From contig NZ_CP003915.1 of NCBI RefSeq assembly GCF_000521505.1, positions 930,001 through 994,000 on the forward strand: a stretch of DNA of 64,000 nucleotides, in the 5' to 3' direction. Positions 53,672-63,489 of the stretch are shown one piece after another. The stretch comes from Advenella mimigardefordensis DPN7. Lineage in GTDB: Bacteria > Pseudomonadota > Gammaproteobacteria > Burkholderiales > Burkholderiaceae_B. The notes beneath the pieces were generated by a model. The model made no database searches, was not told the DNA's origin, and saw nothing but the letters and a program-made list of their open reading frames with translations. Positions within the stretch are counted from its first letter, which is position 1. Each line of letters begins with the position of its first letter. The position numbers were made by a program, and so were the translations under genes.

Positions 53672-55015
53672 ATGTTGTCTGCTGAAGAGCTATCGGCCGA
53701 AGCGCCGCGTCAGCCCAAGCGCTGGTATCAAATATTATATGTACAGGTGGTCATTGCCATTGTCCTGGGCGTGTTGCTGGGGCAGTTCTATCCGCAGGTT
53801 GGTGAAAGTATGAAGCCGCTTGGCGACGCGTTTATCAAACTGGTAAAAATGATTATCGCACCTGTCATATTTCTCACGGTGGTGACGGGTATCGCCGGTA
53901 TGAGCAATATGAAAACGGTAGGGCGGGTGGCCGGTAAGGCGATGCTTTACTTCATTACGTTTTCCACACTGGCACTGATCATTGGCCTGATCGTTGCCAA
54001 CACGCTGCACCCCGGCTCCGGTCTGGATATTGACCCCAAAACGCTGGACGCCGGCAAGGTGGCCACCTATGTGACCAAGGCGCATGATTCGTCCATTGTC
54101 GGGTTTTTAATGAATATTATTCCCGACACCACCATCAGCCCGCTGGTTAATGGCGATATTCTGCAGGTGCTGTTTATTTCAGTGCTGTTTGGTATTGCAC
54201 TGGCGGCTACCGGAGAACATGGCAAGCCGGTCTTTGATTTTTTCCAGCAACTGTCCCGGCCGGTTTTCAAACTGGTGGCCATTTTAATGAAGGCCGCGCC
54301 TATCGGTGCATTCGGCGCCATGGCATTTACCATTGGCAAATACGGGATAGGCTCGATTGGCAATTTGCTGTACCTGATTCTGACTTTCTATATCACGGCT
54401 GTGTTGTTTGTTGTGATTGTGCTGGGGCTGGTCGCGCGGTACAACGGCTTTTCCATTTTTAAACTGGTGCGCTATATCAAGGATGAATTGTTTCTGGTGC
54501 TGGGCACCAGTTCATCGGAAGCGGCGCTGCCTACGCTGATGCAAAAACTGGAGCGCGCCGGTTGCGCCAAGTCTGTGGTCGGGTTGGTGGTACCTACCGG
54601 CTATTCTTTTAATCTGGACGGAACGAATATCTACATGACGCTGGCTGCGCTGTTTATTGCGCAAGCGTGCAATATCGAGCTGTCGCTGCAACAGCAAGTA
54701 TTGCTGCTGCTGGTCGCCATGATCAGTTCCAAGGGGGCCGCGGGGGTTACGGGGGCCGGCTTTATTACGCTGGCGGCTACGCTGGCTGTGGTGCCCGATG
54801 TACCGGTGGCCGGCATGGCCCTCATTCTGGGCATTGATCGTTTTATGTCGGAATGTCGTGCCCTGACCAACCTGGTCGGCAATGCCTGCGCCACCATTGT
54901 GGTTGCCCGATGGGAGAACCAGCTGGACACCAGGCAACTGGATGCTGCCCTGAATCAGCAACTGCCCGATGACGTCGATGAGCAAATGGTCGGTGTAGCG
55001 CAGGCAGCGGACTGA
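53672..55015 (+). CDS. dctA: C4-dicarboxylate:cation symporter
   Basis: A 447-residue DAACS-family carrier importing succinate, fumarate or malate with H+/Na+. [20 protein letters not shown] opens TM1; the [18 protein letters not shown] serine-rich loop (about 278-295), [15 protein letters not shown] (NLDGT) and the [23 protein letters not shown]-terminal motif are DctA hallmarks. ATG 53672 with AGGAAAA upstream; the open frame from GTG 53630 would add 14 residues not usual in the family. Monocistronic, ending in a strong terminator. Confidence 0.95.
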   Translation: MLSAEELSAEAPRQPKRWYQILYVQVVIAIVLGVLLGQFYPQVGESMKPLGDAFIKLVKMIIAPVIFLTVVTGIAGMSNMKTVGRVAGKAMLYFITFSTLALIIGLIVANTLHPGSGLDIDPKTLDAGKVATYVTKAHDSSIVGFLMNIIPDTTISPLVNGDILQVLFISVLFGIALAATGEHGKPVFDFFQQLSRPVFKLVAILMKAAPIGAFGAMAFTIGKYGIGSIGNLLYLILTFYITAVLFVVIVLGLVARYNGFSIFKLVRYIKDELFLVLGTSSSEAALPTLMQKLERAGCAKSVVGLVVPTGYSFNLDGTNIYMTLAALFIAQACNIELSLQQQVLLLLVAMISSKGAAGVTGAGFITLAATLAVVPDVPVAGMALILGIDRFMSECRALTNLVGNACATIVVARWENQLDTRQLDAALNQQLPDDVDEQMVGVAQAAD

Positions 55016-55048
55016 TCGCGCACCCGGGCGTACTGCCACCTCAAAAAT

Positions 55049-55092
55049 ACACCCCAAAGGTTGGATATCCATTCAGCCTTTGGGGTGTTTTT
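55049..55092. terminator. bidirectional intrinsic terminator
   Basis: Perfect 12-bp stem ACACCCCAAAGG (55049-55060) / CCTTTGGGGTGT (55077-55088), followed by a T-run (55088-55092) and preceded by AAAAAT, so it can work on both strands. It lies between convergent dctA and the DUF2817 gene. Confidence 0.9.
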
Positions 55093-55124
55093 CATGGTAT
55101 CCGGAAAAATGGCAAGCGCGAAAC

Positions 55125-56264
55125 CTATTGCCCGTTACGCAGCGCGTGAACGGCACGCTCCAGAATCTGGCGGGTTCTGAATTGCACCAGTGCCTGCCAG
55201 TCCGGATCGGCCGGGAAGAAAAAGTCCAGCAGTTGCTGCTTGATCTGTTTACCTTCGGCACTGGCCGGATCACCATGCAGATGCAGGAAATGGTCGGCCA
55301 GCAGGGCAGGCTGACCCACCGACTGGCTGTCATAGGTTCCACACTCGACCACCAGTTGCGTAAACTGGCGGTCACTGAATAATTTGACCATGGCTGCCGA
55401 GGTGTAGCCGGTGGCTGCAGCCGAGATGCCGGTATCGCTGGCGTTGTTCGCGCCTGTAATGACGGTATACAGCCATGGACCGTAGATAGACTGGGCGCGC
55501 GCAATGCCGGGATAGTCCTGTTCGGCAATGGCCATGAGCATGGGGTGACCGAATTGTCCGGCACCGGTATGCAGATCGAAACTGATGATTTCCCTGGCAT
55601 GCGCCGGCAGATGGTCCTTCAGGATCTGATGCAGTGTGACATTGGACCAGCTGGGTTGTTCTCCACCGTAATAAAGGCCATCGCGATGGCGATACTGGCC
55701 GGCTTCTACAATATTCATCAGCGCAGCATAGCCTTTTTCCTGTACGACTTCGCGCCAGCGCTGTTCGCGGGCGCGGCGCCGGTCGGCATCACGGATATCG
55801 GTCGCAAACAGCTCATGTACTGCTTCGTAGCCCGGATTAACCGGCAGCGGCTGGTCAAAATCCAGATAGTTGCGATTCAGATCCATGTTGTCTTCATTGA
55901 CCCGCCGTTTCCACGAGGTGCCCCAGGGATTGATCAGGTGAATAAACAGGATACCCACGCCTGCTGTCGGTGTGATGTCCTGCTCCAGCAGAAAACGGGT
56001 CTGGCAGATCGAGCCATAGTAACCTTCGACGCCATGCGTGCCGGACACCACCACGATCCATTTGTCGGCTTGCGGATCGCCTGCCACGGCTACATCGGTG
56101 CATAGATTTTCGTTTTCCACGCCCTTGAGCGGATGAGGGTAAGCATGCAGCTGCGCGCCGCGATGATGGGCGGCTTTCAGAAAAGACGCGCGCAATTGCG
56201 AATAGGTGAGCTGGCCGGGCGCGAGCCGGAAAATGGGCAAATCTGCGGAATTGAAGGAAGTCAT
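55125..56264 (-). CDS. DUF2817 family, M14-like metallohydrolase
   Basis: A 379-residue protein related to succinylglutamate desuccinylase/carboxypeptidase folds. Putative zinc ligands: His and Glu of SGTHGVEGYYGS (near 75-86) and His of ISFDLHTGAGQFG (near 207-219). NRNYLDF gives the substrate-binding Arg/Asn, and VVECGTYDSQ (near 325) may supply the catalytic Glu. Substrate is unknown; homologues are annotated as DUF2817. ATG 56264 is chosen since the 50 upstream residues do not look like the family. Next to dctA and a HisJQMP importer, but transcribed alone. Confidence 0.85.
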   Translation of the reverse strand: MTSFNSADLPIFRLAPGQLTYSQLRASFLKAAHHRGAQLHAYPHPLKGVENENLCTDVAVAGDPQADKWIVVVSGTHGVEGYYGSICQTRFLLEQDITPTAGVGILFIHLINPWGTSWKRRVNEDNMDLNRNYLDFDQPLPVNPGYEAVHELFATDIRDADRRRAREQRWREVVQEKGYAALMNIVEAGQYRHRDGLYYGGEQPSWSNVTLHQILKDHLPAHAREIISFDLHTGAGQFGHPMLMAIAEQDYPGIARAQSIYGPWLYTVITGANNASDTGISAAATGYTSAAMVKLFSDRQFTQLVVECGTYDSQSVGQPALLADHFLHLHGDPASAEGKQIKQQLLDFFFPADPDWQALVQFRTRQILERAVHALRNGQ

Positions 56265-56481
56265 GAGCGAATTCTCGGGCCTAAAGGCATGATAGAGGCA
56301 TGATAGCGGCAACAAAAAGGCAAGAAAAACATGGGTTTCAGGCAAAAACAGGTAGCCGGGAGGAAATTTATGCAAAAATCTCGTGTCCGCGCGTTGTAAC
56401 CTGCCTGCAATCACACCTGTGAATCAGGGACAAGGCGTTATACTACTTCAATTAATTACCATATGTTTCCCGGGGTTAGGA

Positions 56482-57258
56482 ATGAAAAAACTTTTTGTTG
56501 CGGCAGTGCTGGCTGCATTGTTACCGACAGTGGTGTCTGCGGCACCCGTCAAACTGCGTCTGGGTATTGATCCCACATTCGCGCCTTTTGAATCGGTTAA
56601 CCCACAGGGCGAGCTGGTTGGTATTGATGTTGATATGGGTAAATCCATCTGTAAGCGCATTGAAGCCGACTGCGAATGGATTCGCATGAATTTCGACGGT
56701 GTGATTCCTGCCCTGAAAGCCAAAAAAATAGATGGCATTCTGTCCGGGATGACTATTACCAAAGAACGCGAGAAGCAGGTGCTGTTTTCAGATGTGATGT
56801 ACGCCAGCTCTACACGCCTGATGGTTCCGTCGGGCAGCGAAGGACTGGATACCACCGCCGAGTCGCTCAAAGGTAAAACGGTTGGGGTCGTTCAGGGTAC
56901 CACTCAGGCGGCCTACGCCGACAAGCACTGGAAAGGCAAAGGGATTGATCTGGTTTCCTATCAGAATGATGATCTTGCCAAGCAGGATTTGGCGCTCGGC
57001 CGCGTGGATGCGACCCTGCAGGACGCAGCGGCAGCCACGATTTTCTTTGATAGTCCCGATGGCAAGAACTTCAAGCTGGTCGGCACGCCGGTGTCCGACG
57101 CCGACGTGTTTGGCAACGGTAACGGTATTGGTCTGCGCAAGGAAGATACCGAGCTGAAGGGTAAAATCGACAAGGCGCTGGCCGACATGAAGGCTGACGG
57201 AGAATACGCAAAAATTCTTGACGCCTACAAAAAATACGGCATCAAGGAACGTGAATAA
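56482..57258 (+). CDS. hisJ: HisJ/ArgT-like basic amino acid receptor
   Basis: A 258-residue PAAT receptor of the lysine-arginine-ornithine/histidine type. Signal peptide cleaved near VSA/AP (residue 20). IDPTFAPFESVNPQGELVGIDVD is the mature N-terminal motif. R96 (TITKEREK) and the Asp-containing GRVDATLQD (173-181) are canonical, so a cationic or neutral amino acid is expected. Two hairpins in the following gap (57276-57341) may lower expression of the permease genes relative to this receptor, as in Salmonella hisJ-hisQ. Confidence 0.9.
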   Translation: MKKLFVAAVLAALLPTVVSAAPVKLRLGIDPTFAPFESVNPQGELVGIDVDMGKSICKRIEADCEWIRMNFDGVIPALKAKKIDGILSGMTITKEREKQVLFSDVMYASSTRLMVPSGSEGLDTTAESLKGKTVGVVQGTTQAAYADKHWKGKGIDLVSYQNDDLAKQDLALGRVDATLQDAAAATIFFDSPDGKNFKLVGTPVSDADVFGNGNGIGLRKEDTELKGKIDKALADMKADGEYAKILDAYKKYGIKERE

Positions 57259-57275
57259 GCGGGTCTGACCGGATG

Positions 57276-57341
57276 CTGCGCGGGCTGGCTGGGTGCCGGC
57301 GACCGCGCAGTTTGCATTTTTGGGCGGGCAGATCTGCCCGC
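57276..57341 (+). terminator. partial terminator and palindrome between receptor and permease genes
   Basis: Hairpin 1: CTGCGCGG (57276-57283) / CCGCGCAG (57303-57310) followed by TTTGCATTTTT, a likely intrinsic terminator. Hairpin 2: GCGGGCAGATCTGCCCGC (57324-57341), an 18-bp perfect palindrome. They probably make most transcripts end after the receptor gene. Confidence 0.6.
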
Positions 57342-57434
57342 AATGTGCGGCGGCGAAGCGCAAGGGCACAAGCCCCGGGCGGCCGACAAACAATTGCAAT
57401 ATTGCTTTATTAATAACGATATTTAAGGAACCCG

Positions 57435-58121
57435 ATGCTGTACGGTTATGGATCCCAGATATGGGCCGGTACACTCGCAACCTGTCTGCTGACGCTGTTG
57501 ACGCTGGTTTTTTCGATCATCATTGGAATGGTCGGGGCTTTGTGCAAGCTATCTTCCAACCCTGTACTGCGCTGGACCTTCACCGGGTATACGACGCTGA
57601 TTCGCAGCGTGCCCGACCTGGTGATCATGCTGCTGGTTTTCTATAACCTGCAGGAGCTTATCAATGCGATCTGCGTCTGGGCCGGCTGGCAGCAATATCA
57701 GATGGATGCCTTTTCGGCGGGTGTGACTACGTTATCGTTTATCTATGGCGCGTATATGACAGAGACCTTCCGCGGTGCCATTCAGTCTGTGCCCAAAGGC
57801 CAGCTGGAGGCCGGCTACGCGACCGGGATGGCGCCATTAACCGTATTTCGGCTGATTCTGTTGCCGCAATTGATCCGCTACGCTTTACCCGGACTGAATA
57901 ATAATCTGCAGGTCATTATCAAGGCAACCGCCCTGGTTTCCATCATCGGTCTGCTCGATATCGTGACGGTCACGCAGCAGGCGGGGCGCAGTACTCAGCA
58001 ACTGTTTTTCTTCAATCTGGTTGCCGCTGCCATTTATCTGTGCATGACGGCGGTCAGCCTGGTGGTGCTGTCCTGGCTTAATCGACGCTATTCGGTCGGT
58101 GTGCGGGAGGTTCGGCTGTGA
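57435..58121 (+). CDS. hisQ: HisQ-like amino acid permease
   Basis: A 228-residue PAAT permease with about five TMs. YTTLIRSVPDLVIMLLVFYN and the coupling loop TETFRGAIQSVPKGQLEAGY (near 113-132), then ATGMAPLTVFRLILLPQLIR, match HisQ/ArtQ. TAAGGAA precedes the ATG. It overlaps the next gene by GTGA. Confidence 0.92.
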   Translation: MLYGYGSQIWAGTLATCLLTLLTLVFSIIIGMVGALCKLSSNPVLRWTFTGYTTLIRSVPDLVIMLLVFYNLQELINAICVWAGWQQYQMDAFSAGVTTLSFIYGAYMTETFRGAIQSVPKGQLEAGYATGMAPLTVFRLILLPQLIRYALPGLNNNLQVIIKATALVSIIGLLDIVTVTQQAGRSTQQLFFFNLVAAAIYLCMTAVSLVVLSWLNRRYSVGVREVRL

Positions 58122-58828
58122 GCGAGATTCTTGAGCGCTACTGGCAAGCCTATCTCGGTTTCGGTATTCCCATGACGGGACTGGCCATGACGATCTGGAT
58201 TCTGTTGCTGGCCGTGTTGTTTGGCACGCTGCTGGCCATCCCCATGGCCATCTGGCGCAGTTCGTCCAATCGCTGGGTGAGTGTGCCGGTGCAGGTGTAC
58301 ACCTTTGTGTTTCGTGGCACGCCGCTATACGTGCAGTTGCTGCTTGTTTACACCGGCTTGTTCAGCCTGAGCGTGGTGCGCGGCACGCCGCTGCTGGCAA
58401 CCTTCTTCCGTGACGGGTTCAATTGTGTGATTCTTGCATTCACGATCAACACCTGTGCGTATATGACAGAAGTACTGGCGGGCGCCATTCGCTCCATCCC
58501 GCACGGCGAGATTGAAGCGGCGCAGGCCTTCGGTTTTTCCCGCTTCCGCCTGTACACAAAAATTATTCTGCCTTCCGCTTTCAGGCGTGCCCTGCCGTTT
58601 TACAGCAATGAAGTGATTCTGGTGCTGCATTCCACCTCGCTGGCATTCACGGCAACGGTGCCCGAATTGCTCAAGGTCGCGCGCGATGTTAACAGCGCTA
58701 CATTCAACTCTTTACCCGCCTTTGGTATTGCCGCCATCCTGTACGCCGTTCTGGCAATGGTGCTGGTTGCGCTGTTTCGCAAGGCAGAGAAAAAATGGCT
58801 CGGGTTTCTGAAACCCGCGGCTGTTTAA
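58118..58828 (+). CDS. hisM: HisM-like amino acid permease
   Basis: A 236-residue PAAT permease. GTG start overlaps the HisQ stop. [20 protein letters not shown] and the loop [20 protein letters not shown] (near 122-141), then [20 protein letters not shown], are HisM-type. Pairs with HisQ in the HisQMP2 complex. Confidence 0.92.
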   Translation: MSEILERYWQAYLGFGIPMTGLAMTIWILLLAVLFGTLLAIPMAIWRSSSNRWVSVPVQVYTFVFRGTPLYVQLLLVYTGLFSLSVVRGTPLLATFFRDGFNCVILAFTINTCAYMTEVLAGAIRSIPHGEIEAAQAFGFSRFRLYTKIILPSAFRRALPFYSNEVILVLHSTSLAFTATVPELLKVARDVNSATFNSLPAFGIAAILYAVLAMVLVALFRKAEKKWLGFLKPAAV

Positions 58829-58839
58829 CAGGTCCCGTT

Positions 58840-59604
58840 ATGGAAAACTTACGCGTTCAGGATATTCACAAACGTTTCGGCAGCAACGAAGTACTCAAGG
58901 GCGTGTCGCTGCTGGCTAACAAGGGTGATGTGATCAGTATTATCGGGTCCAGTGGTTCAGGTAAAAGCACGTTGCTGCGCTGTATTAATTTCCTGGAAAC
59001 GCCCGATGCAGGCAAAATTTTCATTCATGGTGAAGAACTGCGCACGGTCATGCGCAAGGGTACCCTGGTGCCGGCAGATCGCCGCCAATTGCAATATATG
59101 CGCACGCGGCTATCCATGGTGTTCCAGCATTTCAATCTCTGGTCGCATATGACCGTTCAGGAGAACATTACGGCCGCACCCGTCAATGTGCTGGGCATCT
59201 CGCGCCAGGAAGCACTGGCGCGGGCGGAAAGCAATCTGCTGAAAGTCGGACTGAGCCTGGATACCCTGAAGAAATATCCCATGCATCTCTCGGGCGGACA
59301 GCAGCAACGGGTGGCGATCGCGCGTGCGCTGGCACTGGAGCCCGAAGTGATGCTGTTTGACGAACCAACGTCTGCTTTGGATCCGGAGTTGGTCGGAGAA
59401 GTGTTGCGGGTGATGCAGAAACTGGCCGAAGAGGGACGCACCATGATCATCGTGACGCATGAGATGGCGTTCGCTCGTCAGGTGTCCAGCCATGTGATGT
59501 TTCTGCATCAGGGCGTGGTTGAAGAAGAGGGCGCGCCCGGCGATATTCTGGCTAAACCCCGTAGTGCGCGGCTGGCAACGTTTCTGGCGGGGAATCTGAA
59601 GTGA
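58840..59604 (+). CDS. hisP: HisP-like amino acid ABC ATPase
   Basis: A 254-residue ATPase. Walker [10 protein letters not shown] near 36-44, the HisP-type insert after Walker A ([20 protein letters not shown]), [28 protein letters not shown], and the switch His in [10 protein letters not shown]. The insert of about 20 residues relative to GlnQ types is characteristic of HisP. ATG 58840 is chosen over the open frame extending to 58795. Completes the importer with the genes at 56482-58828. Confidence 0.94.
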   Translation: MENLRVQDIHKRFGSNEVLKGVSLLANKGDVISIIGSSGSGKSTLLRCINFLETPDAGKIFIHGEELRTVMRKGTLVPADRRQLQYMRTRLSMVFQHFNLWSHMTVQENITAAPVNVLGISRQEALARAESNLLKVGLSLDTLKKYPMHLSGGQQQRVAIARALALEPEVMLFDEPTSALDPELVGEVLRVMQKLAEEGRTMIIVTHEMAFARQVSSHVMFLHQGVVEEEGAPGDILAKPRSARLATFLAGNLK

Positions 59605-59884
59605 TACGGATGGTGCGGAGCACCGTTGCTGAATCATCTGTTCGGGGGCTGATTCTGTAATGGCTTACATACGGTAGCGTTAATGACATTTGACATAAAC
59701 CTGGCCTGCGGTGATTCGCATTTGATAACAAAAATAAACCCAATGAGATGCAAAAAGCGGTGTAATGGCCAGAACAATAATGATAAGGTTAAATGACAGG
59801 GGCAACGTCAGGTTGACCTCTGTGTTGCGCTAGCGCGGTCAGCCTACCGTGCGATACGCATGAATAGCAAAAAGGAGCCATCTC

Positions 59885-60082
59885 ATGCCAGCAAAATCTC
59901 AGAATCAGCAGCAGGCCGCCGGAGCGGCACTGGCTGCCAAACGCGGTGAAACAAAGGTAAGCAGTCTGAAAGGTGCGTCCAGGTCCATGTATGACTCGAT
60001 GTCAGAAAAGGAGCTGGAAGAACTGGCGTCTACCAGGCGCAAGGGCAAGCCGGAACGGGTCGAGGATAAGGACAAGGACTGA
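59885..60082 (+). CDS. DUF3008 small protein
   Basis: A 65-residue charged protein, MPAKSQNQQQAAGAALAAKR start, LSKGASRSMYDSM-like middle (KGASRSMYDSMSEKELEELA) and Lys/Asp-rich end. This Pfam-style family (DUF3008) is widespread in proteobacteria, and its role is unknown. AAAGGAG precedes the ATG, so it is likely translated. Single-gene unit in a 520-base space. Confidence 0.85.
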   Translation: MPAKSQNQQQAAGAALAAKRGETKVSSLKGASRSMYDSMSEKELEELASTRRKGKPERVEDKDKD

Positions 60083-60127
60083 ACGCATTGGCCCCCGGCG
60101 CCGTTCACTCAGGTACACAGGCGCTGA

Positions 60128-61207
60128 TTAGTCGGGCTGCGCGATGGCGGCTTCCTGAATGGGAATCACTTCCGGCCTGGCCTGATCGGCCACGACCTGC
60201 TCCTGGCTGATCAGCCGCTCCAGTCCCTTGCGAAACTTGATCGGGCCACCGTCCAGTTTGAGATTGATAAATGGCGAGCGGCGATTGTCCATGCCTTTTT
60301 GTACCGCGCCAAGTACGATCCGGTCTTCTTCAAAGGCCTTGCGTACGCCTGCGGCAAACTGACGCGAAACGTCTTCATCATTTGGACTGAAATTTCTGAG
60401 CTGGAACCAGAAGTAGCGGGTGGTTTTCTCGTCTATCGGTGTCAGGAAATTATAGGAGTCCATCAGGAATACGTCGGGATGGATCGGCGCTTCATCGCCA
60501 CCCGTGCCGGCTGGCGTAAAGACGGCCTTGATGATGGCGTGCGACGGATAGCGCACTTCATAGTGCTGCTTGCGGTCACAGTTGCCGGTGAACTTAACGA
60601 ACCTGGCATAGAAGGGCGCCACATCGGTGTCGTACATCCAGCGCGAAACAATCACGCCGTTATCATTCACTGTTGTGGTGAGCGGCTCGTTTTCGCAGGC
60701 GCTATTGCCGAAAGAACTGCGGTGCACCCAGGCGACATGCGAGGGGTCCAGCAGATTGTCGGTCATGTACAGGTAATTGCACTCGACGATCATAGCGTCA
60801 CCCTGATTGATTCCCCAGTCGGGATGACCATACTCGGCAATATGTGGAATCAGGGTGGGGTCGGCCTTGTCTGCTTCGCCCATCCAGACCCAGACCAGAC
60901 CGTATTTTTCAGTTGTGGCAAAATTTTTGACTGTCGCTGCGCGGGGAATCTTTGCACCCGGCGCGAAAATACAGGTGCCCTGGCCATTGAAGGTCAGCCC
61001 ATGATAGCCGCATTCCACGGCGTCATCGATCAGCCGTCCCATGGACAAAGGCAATTTGCGGTGCGGACAGGCGTCTTCAAGCGCAACAACCCGGCCATCC
61101 TGCTGACGATAGAACACCAGATACTCATTTAGCAACTGCAATGGATATAGCTCATGGACAATGTCGTGGCTCCACGCCGCGACATACCATGCATTCTTCA
61201 GAAACAT
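60128..61207 (-). CDS. Rieske non-haem iron oxygenase (VanA-like)
   Basis: A 359-residue aromatic-ring-hydroxylating/O-demethylase-type oxygenase. Rieske centre: C47-x-H49 and C66-x2-H69 (ACPHRK; ECGYHG). Mononuclear iron: D154, H157 and H162 in DPSHVAWVH. MFLKNAWYVAAWSHD is typical of vanillate demethylase VanA and related dicamba/toluene-sulfonate enzymes. No reductase (VanB) gene is nearby, so electrons must come from elsewhere. It lies 12 bases downstream of gshA on the same strand, its GGAG site directly following the gshA stop. Substrate unknown. Confidence 0.9.
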   Translation of the reverse strand: MFLKNAWYVAAWSHDIVHELYPLQLLNEYLVFYRQQDGRVVALEDACPHRKLPLSMGRLIDDAVECGYHGLTFNGQGTCIFAPGAKIPRAATVKNFATTEKYGLVWVWMGEADKADPTLIPHIAEYGHPDWGINQGDAMIVECNYLYMTDNLLDPSHVAWVHRSSFGNSACENEPLTTTVNDNGVIVSRWMYDTDVAPFYARFVKFTGNCDRKQHYEVRYPSHAIIKAVFTPAGTGGDEAPIHPDVFLMDSYNFLTPIDEKTTRYFWFQLRNFSPNDEDVSRQFAAGVRKAFEEDRIVLGAVQKGMDNRRSPFINLKLDGGPIKFRKGLERLISQEQVVADQARPEVIPIQEAAIAQPD

Positions 61208-61219
61208 GAAAATCTCCGT

Positions 61220-62764
61220 TTATTCCGGCCGTTTCAGGGCCGCCATATAACGCTCGACATATTCGTCAAAGCTTTCGTTGTCGGACGCTTCTATCGCTGC
61301 CTGATCTTCGAGCGATTGTTTGACGCTGGCGCGCATTTTTTGCTCGGTTTCCGCAGACAGTTCGCCAAAGCGCAGCTCGTCGGACAGGCGCTGGCTTTGC
61401 AATTGGGTATAGTCGGCAAAGCTCAGCCCGCTGTCGCGCAATTCCTGCAAAATACGGGCCGAAGGCGTGGCAGACACGTCATCCAGCTTATGGCGCTGTT
61501 CCTGGATCGCGGCACTGTATTGCGTAGTGCTAAAAGCGATATCCAGTTCCTTGGCGTACAGTGCAATCTGATCGAGCAATTGATTACCCCAGTCCGGAAT
61601 GGAAATGTCTTCGCCATTGCTGGTCAGGCGCAGAGAGGGATCGCGACCGCGGTTAACCACATCTGTGAAATTGGCCTGACTTTCCTCGCAGAAACCGTCG
61701 TAAGGAAACAGCCGGCTGTCATGGACCGCACAGAACAGCAGGAATGCATCCATGAAATGACAGGTTGCATTTGAAATACCGATAGGGCTGAACGGATCAA
61801 TATCCAGGCAGCGGATCTCGACATATTCGATGCCGCGCTCCATCAGGGCCGTAATGGGCCGCTCACCACGTGCGGTGGTGCGCTTGGCCCTGATCGTTGA
61901 GTAGTACTCATTTTCGATCTGCAGCACATTGGTGTTCAGTTGAATCCACTGGCCGTCGCGGTGCGTACCGAGCGCCTGATATTCGGGCCAGGGTTGTGTG
62001 ACCGCGTGATACATTTTCCTGAGGAAAGTGGACAGGTCGTTGTAGCACATTTTCAGCCCGGACTGCGCATCGTTCTGGTAACCCAGATCGCTCATGCGCA
62101 GACTGGTGGCATAGGGCAGATACAGCGTATCATGATCCAGTTCGCGCAAGGGATTGGGCCGATCCCCCAGGAACGACCGTGGCACCGCCGGGGATGCGCC
62201 AAACAGGTACATGAGCAGCCAGTTATAGCGGGTGAAATTGCGGATTAGGCCCATATAGCCGACAGACTGGCGTTCGGTCTCGTTTGCGCCTTCGATATCG
62301 AGCAGCTGCCACAGCGATTCCGGTAGCGAAAAATTGTAATGAAGCCCGGCGATGCATTGCATGGTGCGGCCGTAGCGCTCGGCCAGCCCGCGTCGGTATA
62401 CGTGGCGCAGCATGCCGCTGTTGGATGTGCCGTAAGTGGCAATCGGGATCTGGTTGTCGGCGGGCAGATGGCCCGGCATCGATTGCATCCAGATGCTTTC
62501 GGATGGAAACTGGCGGGTGGCAAAACGGTGAACATCGGTCAACTCTTCGAGCAGATCGTCCACTGAGCTGTGCGTTCCGGTAATCAGCTCGATCAGCGCT
62601 TCCGAATAATCAGTTGTGATATTCGGATGGGTCAGGGCGGAACCCAGAAGAGCACTGTGCGGGGTGGTGGCGAGCGCGCCATCGCGGTCAATCCGTAGCC
62701 CTTCGCGTTCAATTCCGCGTAAAATATGAGTTAGCGAGTCTCGATGCTGCTGTAGTGTGGTCAT
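61220..62764 (-). CDS. gshA: glutamate-cysteine ligase
   Basis: A 514-residue class I gamma-glutamylcysteine synthetase, first step of glutathione synthesis, ATP-dependent. Length matches the E. coli enzyme (518). GIEREGLRID near the N-terminus, TTDYSEALIELIT (substrate), VEIRCLDIDPFSPIGI and the MFTYNFSL-like GLHYNFSLPESLW are diagnostic. ATG 62764 is preferred; the open frame continues to a TTG at 62845. Followed by the Rieske oxygenase gene in the same transcript direction. Confidence 0.95.
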   Translation of the reverse strand: MTTLQQHRDSLTHILRGIEREGLRIDRDGALATTPHSALLGSALTHPNITTDYSEALIELITGTHSSVDDLLEELTDVHRFATRQFPSESIWMQSMPGHLPADNQIPIATYGTSNSGMLRHVYRRGLAERYGRTMQCIAGLHYNFSLPESLWQLLDIEGANETERQSVGYMGLIRNFTRYNWLLMYLFGASPAVPRSFLGDRPNPLRELDHDTLYLPYATSLRMSDLGYQNDAQSGLKMCYNDLSTFLRKMYHAVTQPWPEYQALGTHRDGQWIQLNTNVLQIENEYYSTIRAKRTTARGERPITALMERGIEYVEIRCLDIDPFSPIGISNATCHFMDAFLLFCAVHDSRLFPYDGFCEESQANFTDVVNRGRDPSLRLTSNGEDISIPDWGNQLLDQIALYAKELDIAFSTTQYSAAIQEQRHKLDDVSATPSARILQELRDSGLSFADYTQLQSQRLSDELRFGELSAETEQKMRASVKQSLEDQAAIEASDNESFDEYVERYMAALKRPE

Positions 62765-62883
62765 GCGCTGCACAAGTCGTCCTGAGATATCTCTGAAATC
62801 AATAATTGCTGATTTTAAGGGAGTTCCGCTGTTTTGCAGTTTCAAAACGGTTTGTTTCGAATTAATTAATTTGGGTGGTACAG

Positions 62884-63387
62884 GTGATCAAACGTCTGGC
62901 TCTTGTTTTTTTTACGGTTTTGCTTGCGGGTTGTTCGCCAAAGTATGACTGGCGTGAAGTATCCACCGCAGGTGGGCGGATGCAGGCTATCTTCCCCGAT
63001 AAGCCGCGCAGTGAATCGCGCACCACGCAAATCGAAGGCGTGCCCTATCCCTTTACCATGGATATGGCGCTGGTTGACGATCAGGTGTTTGCGGTGGTTT
63101 ACAGCCTGTTGCCTGAAGGTAAGCAGGATGAGGCCAGCACGCGCAAGGCCGGCGAAGCACTGCTGCGCTCGGTATACGCCAGCATGAACGAACCGGCGCC
63201 CGAGCCGTTGCCGCCATTCGGACAGAAGCTCACGTTCAGAAAAGCCGTGGGCAACGAGAATGCCAGCGTCTATGTCAAAGTATTTGCAGGCAGTGGTGTG
63301 ATCGTCCAGGCCTATGCGGCCGGGCAGGATAACACGCTCAAAGAATCCGTTGCCGACGAGTTCTTGAACGGCATGACGCTCCGCTAG
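62884..63387 (+). CDS. small lipoprotein of unknown function
   Basis: A 167-residue protein with a lipoprotein signal: MIKRLALVFFTVLLAGC, lipobox LLAGC with Cys17, then SPKYDW. The mature part is a single globular domain with alternating charges. GTG 62884 has GGGTGG upstream; a GTG at 62875 is also in frame. Divergent from gshA, upstream of metX. No function recognised. Confidence 0.8.
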   Translation: MIKRLALVFFTVLLAGCSPKYDWREVSTAGGRMQAIFPDKPRSESRTTQIEGVPYPFTMDMALVDDQVFAVVYSLLPEGKQDEASTRKAGEALLRSVYASMNEPAPEPLPPFGQKLTFRKAVGNENASVYVKVFAGSGVIVQAYAAGQDNTLKESVADEFLNGMTLR

Positions 63388-63410
63388 CCAGCGGTTTGCT
63401 TATTTTAAAA

Positions 63411-63419
63411 TGATACAAT
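63411..63419 (+). promoter_or_regulatory. extended -10 promoter for metX
   Basis: TGATACAAT is an extended -10 element (TGN followed by TACAAT). Transcription would start near 63426, immediately before the SAM-II-like aptamer. No good -35 at the ideal spacing. Confidence 0.5.
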
Positions 63420-63431
63420 GCTGCAAAGGTC

Positions 63432-63487
63432 GGCGCCGATTTGTCTGATCCGCTTGCGGGCGCCTCAAAAATCCCGCTAAAAGGTCC
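63432..63487 (+). promoter_or_regulatory. SAM-II-like riboswitch in the metX leader
   Basis: Order and sequence match the SAM-II aptamer: P1 GGCGC (63432-63436) / GCGCC (63460-63464), GATTTG just after the 5' strand, TTGCGG before the 3' strand, an A-rich linker (TCAAAAAT), then GCTAAAAGG (63476-63484) containing the ribosome site. An H-type pseudoknot is available: GCGG (63456-63459) with CCGC (63474-63477). Ligand binding would hide the ribosome site and lower metX translation when S-adenosylmethionine is high. Position directly before metX fits the known SAM-II role. Confidence 0.75.
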
Positions 63488-63489
63488 AT

